A program made the position numbers and the translations under genes. The notes beneath the pieces are model-generated. The model searched no databases. It was given only the letters and a program-made list of their open reading frames with translations, and was not told the DNA's origin. A stretch of DNA of 64,000 nucleotides. Source: Cocos nucifera. Taxonomy: Eukaryota; Streptophyta; Magnoliopsida; Arecales; Arecaceae. The DNA lies in NCBI GenBank assembly GCA_006176705.1, contig QRFJ01000388.1, forward strand, positions 62,001 to 126,000, given 5' to 3'. This document shows, piece by piece, positions 60,550-64,000 of the stretch (position 1 is its first letter; every line of letters begins with the position of its first letter).

Positions 60550-61997
60550 TGTTGGTGTAAAATTTGATTGACGTCGGATCGAGTTAGAGTCGAGGAAGAC
60601 GAGATCGCCGTCGATGACCTACAAAATAAAGTTTCGTTCGGAATCGATGGTGGTGGCTCCGGTAGGATCCTCCGACGATTAAGTCAGCTCTTCTGACCAA
60701 CAGAAATGGAGTGCTCGAAAAAGAGTTTGGCAGAATTTTGGAAAGGAGAAGAGAACTTAGAGAAAATATATCTAGAGCATCCCTTTTTATAGATGGAGCC
60801 TGTAGCAGATTGATGATGATAGCTATACCGTTCGGTAGTGGGCTGCATGGTGTTTGCTACAGAAAGAGAGGTATCGCCAGACTGATAGTGGCAGCCATAC
60901 CGTCTGATCGTGGGCCGTATGGAGTTTATTATGGAGAGAGAGGTATTGTCAGACTGATAATGACAGCCATGCCATCTTATGAAAGCATACATTTGGAGTT
61001 CGACTGAGCTGGAGAAGTCCGACTGTAAGAGTAATCCGAAAGAAGGTCGGCTCCTGGAGGAATTCGACTGAAGAAAAAATTTGAAAGGAGTTCGGCTCCT
61101 ATAGGAGTCCGACTGAAGGAGAGATCTGCGAGGAGTTCAACTTTCATAGGAGTCTGACTGGTGGAGAGGTTCGAAAGGAGTTTGGCTCCTGTAGACATCC
61201 GTCTGAAGGAGGAGTCCAAAAAGAGTTCGGCTTTCATAGACATCCGACTGAAGGAGGGGTCTAGAAGGAGTTCGGCTCCTATAAGAGTCCGATTGGTGGA
61301 GAGATCTGAAAGAAGTTCGGCTCCTGTAGGAGTCTGACTAAAGAGAAGTCTGGAAGGAGTTCGGCTCCCATAGAAATTTGATTGTAGAAGAAATTCGAAA
61401 GAAGTTCAACTCCTGTAGGCATCCGACTAAATGAGGAGTTCGAAAGTAGTTCGACTCCCGTAGGAGTCCGACTGGTAGAGAGGATCGAAGGAGTTCGACT
61501 CCTATAGATATCCGACTGAAGAAGGAGTTCGAAAGAAGTTTAACTCCCGTAGACATCCGACTGAAGGAGGGATTCAGAAGAAGTTCAGCTTCTGTAGGAG
61601 TCCGACTGATGGAGAGGTCCGAAAGAAGTTTAACTCCTGTAGGAGTCCGACTGATTAAGAGATTCAAAAGAAGTTCAGCTTTCATAGAAATTCGACTGTA
61701 GGAGAAATTCGAAAGAAGTTCGGCTCCTGTAGGAGTCCGACTGAAGGAGAAGTCCGAAAGAAGTTCGACTTCCATAGGAGTCCGACTGAAGGAGAAGTTC
61801 GGAAGGAGTTTGGCTAAAATTTAATAGCTAAAAAGTTCAGCTGGGGTTCGACAGTTGAGGAGTTCGGCTGGCTGAAAGAGTTCGGCTAAAGTTTGGCCGC
61901 TAGAGAAGAATTTTCGATCGAAGCTCTTCCATGATTCCGATTGCATTAGGCTAAGTATCAGGCTGGACATCGATGGGAGCGCGATTTATCCCCAATA
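60550..61997 (-). repeat. LTR of second element of the FOLD4-intron family (3' LTR, minus strand)
   Basis: The minus strand starts TATTGGGGATAAAT at 61997 and ends CACCAACA at 60550, with homologous sequence to 4142-5100 at both ends. It is 1448 bp, longer because of an expanded 45-bp array. The element interior continues to the right edge, so only its 3' half is in view. Confidence 0.9.
61020..61850 (-). repeat. 45-bp tandem array inside the LTR, about 18 units
   Basis: TTCGGCTCC words recur at 61271, 61316, 61360 and 61405, giving 44-45-bp spacing. Units on the plus strand read GAAGTTCGGCTCCTGTAGGA, then GTCCGACTGAAGGAGA. As 45 is a multiple of three, a 15-residue repeat (SRTPTGAELLSNFSF type) stays open on the minus strand for 145 codons. 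Confidence 0.92.
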
Positions 61998-62039
61998 ATA
62001 GTCTCTCCTACTCTCGAGTTTAAAATTCGAAGGAAGTAC

Positions 62040-63400
62040 AATAAAGACGACCGCCGAAGTTCTTTTCTGGGTTTTGCATCCATTGAGGTTGAAGCTTGGG
62101 GGAGATCTTATCTCCCATCGAGGTTGATGTTGAAGTGAAAGCTCGAGGGAGATCTTATCTTCAGCCTAGATTAAAGTTGAAGTGGAAGCTCAGGGGAGAT
62201 CTTGTCTCCAACTGAGATTGAAAGAGATCTTATCTCCTATTGACGTAGATTTTGGAGCTCGGGAGAGATCTTATCTCCAGCCGAGGTTGAAGAAGATCTT
62301 ATCTTCTATTGACGTAGACTTTGGAGCTCGAGGAAGATCTTATCTCCAGTCGAGGTTAAAGAAGATCTTATCTTCTATTGACGTAGACTTTGAAGCTTAG
62401 GGAAGATCTTATCTCCAACTGAGGTTGAAGAAAATCTTATCTTCCATTGACGTAGACTTTGGAGCTCGAAGGAGATCTTACCTTCAGCCAAGGTTGAAGG
62501 AGATATTATCTCTGATTGACGTAGACGTTGAAGCTCAGAGAAGATCTTATCTCCAGCCGAGGTTGACGTTGAAGTTGAAGCTCGAAGAAAATCTTATCTC
62601 CAGTCAAGATTGAAGGAGATCTTATCTCCTGTTGGCATTGAAGTTAGAGCTTGGGAGAGATCGTATCTCCAGTCGAGATTGAAAGAGATCTTATCTTCGA
62701 TTGACGTAGACGTTGAAGCTTGAGGGAGATCTTATCTCCAATCGAGATTGAAGGAGATCTCATCTTCTGTTGATGTAGACTTTGGAGCTCGGAAGAGATC
62801 TTATCTTCAGTCGAGGTTGAAGAAGATCTTATCTCCTATTGACGTAAACTTTGGAGCTTAGGGGAGATCTTATCTCCTATTGACGTAGACTTTGAAGCTC
62901 GGAGGAGATCTTATCTCCAACCAAGGTTGACATTGAAGTTGAAGCTTAGGGGAGATCTTATCTCCAACCGAGGTTGAAGAAGATCTTATCTCCTTTTGGC
63001 GTTGAAGTTGGAGCTCGGGGAAGATCTTATCTCCAACTAAGGTTGAAGGAGATCTTATCTCCAATTGACGTAGACATTGAAGCTCAGAGGAGATCTTATC
63101 TCCAACCGAGGTTGAAAGAGATCTTATCTCCTATTGATGCTAACTTTGGAGCTTGGAGGAGATCTTATCTCCAACTGAGATTGAAGAAGATTCTATCTCC
63201 TATTGATGTAGACTTTGAAGCTCGGAAGAGATCTTATCTTCAGTCGAGATTAAAGAAGATCTTATCTTCGATTGATGTAGATGTTGAAGCTCGAGAGAGA
63301 TCTTATCTCTAGCTGAGGTTGTCATTGAAGTTGAAGCTTGGAAGAGATCTTATCTCCAGTCGAGGTTGAAGGAGATCTTATCTCTTATTGGCATTGAGCA
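62040..63400 (-). repeat. 69-bp tandem array with GAGATCTTATCTC cores
   Basis: Units combine ATTGACGTAGACTTTGGAGC with AGATCTTATCTCCAGCCGAG and GTTGAAG. The spacing of ATTGACGTAGA is about 69 bp with some shorter units. Same words, inverted, as 6625-7650, but far more copies. Confidence 0.9.
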
Positions 63401-63960
63401 TGATGGGATCGTTGTTGGAGCCTCCCCTTTCATTCTGTCTAAAATGAACGAGGCCTTCAACTTTGCTCATGTTAGGATGAGGTTCTTTTTCTATTCCTAA
63501 TGGACTATGGGGGCATATAAAGGCCGTTGTCGGGACCTTTCCTTCCATTCCATCTAAAGTGAACGAGGTCTTCAACTTTGCTCACGTTAGGACGAGGTTC
63601 TCCTCCTATTTCTAACGAACTATGGGGCCACATAAGGATCATTATCAGGGCCTCTTCCCCCATCTCATCTAAAATGAATGAGGCCTTCGACATTGTTCAC
63701 GTTAGGATGAGGTTCTCCTCCTATTCCTAACGGACTGTGGGGGCACATAAGGGCCATTGTCAGGATCCCTCCCCCCATATCTAAAATGAATGAGGTCTTC
63801 AACTTTGCTCACGTTAGGATGAGATTCTCCTTCTATTTCTAATAGACTATGGGGCCACATAAGGGCCATTATCAGGGCCTCTCCTCCATCTCGTCTAAAA
63901 TGAATGAGGCCTTGGACTTGCTCATGTTAGGATGAGGTTCTCCTTCTATTTCTAACATGG
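63400..63960 (-). repeat. 113-115-bp tandem array, reverse of 6780-7240
   Basis: Five units of AATGAACGAGGCCTTCAACT, TTGCTCATGTTAGGATGAGG and TATGGGGGCA(C/T)AT. Probably runs on past the window edge. Confidence 0.9.
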
Positions 63961-64000
63961 CCATTTTTGGTTACTTTTTTCTATCATCATATAGTTTTTG

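Noticed and set aside
61338..61775. 145-codon repetitive frame
   Set aside because: A 45-bp array divisible by three stays open automatically; there is no start context or homologue.
62040..63960. CRISPR-like regularly spaced repeats
   Set aside because: Spacers are themselves repeated, the genome is a plant nucleus, and the arrays belong to an LTR element.

Overview
The window is plant nuclear DNA, most likely from a commelinid monocot such as a palm. It has long AT-rich introns, three split single-copy housekeeping genes and dense nested LTR retrotransposons and MITEs. The predicted proteins align over their whole length with angiosperm FOLD4, SEC11 and a TFIIS-N-domain protein. Palm is an inference from gene and repeat style; no marker proves it. 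All family assignments rest on recalled motifs, because no database search was possible.

Left part (1-11.4 kb, + strand): the plastid-type bifunctional methylenetetrahydrofolate dehydrogenase/cyclohydrolase FOLD4. It enters from the left edge and has five exons in view. Its 7.4-kb last intron carries a same-strand 4.5-kb non-autonomous gypsy-like LTR element full of tandem repeats. At 13.4-13.8 kb lies the isolated 5' end of a cytosolic O-acetylserine(thiol)lyase gene; the rest is absent.

Middle (14.9-24.2 kb, - strand): a complete eight-exon SEC11, the catalytic subunit of the ER signal peptidase (180 aa). A 1.2-kb Mutator-like element with a GC-rich core ends 190 bp upstream of its start codon.

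Right-middle (28.0-52.5 kb, - strand): a gene for a 1029-aa nuclear protein with a TFIIS N-terminal (TND) domain and five DLN motifs. Its coding region is one exon. Splice sites suggest a leader of three further exons spread over 21 kb. The spliced leader would carry a 41-codon upstream ORF, then a 25-codon upstream ORF, then the main ORF, each joined to the next by an ATGA stop/start overlap. The leader introns hold four copies of a purine-rich terminal-repeat element, a non-autonomous copia-like LTR element with a perfect 5-bp target duplication, a hAT MITE nested in its 3' LTR, two tRNA-type SINE-like sequences, and several tandem duplications.

Right part (52.6-64 kb): a broken gypsy gag, interrupted by a CACTA-like element containing a roughly 1.45-kb inverted repeat. 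This is followed by a minus-strand LTR element of the same family as the one in FOLD4, running off the right edge. Its LTR carries a greatly expanded 45-bp repeat.

The three genes have unrelated jobs (plastid one-carbon metabolism, ER protein processing, nuclear transcription), and nothing suggests functional clustering.
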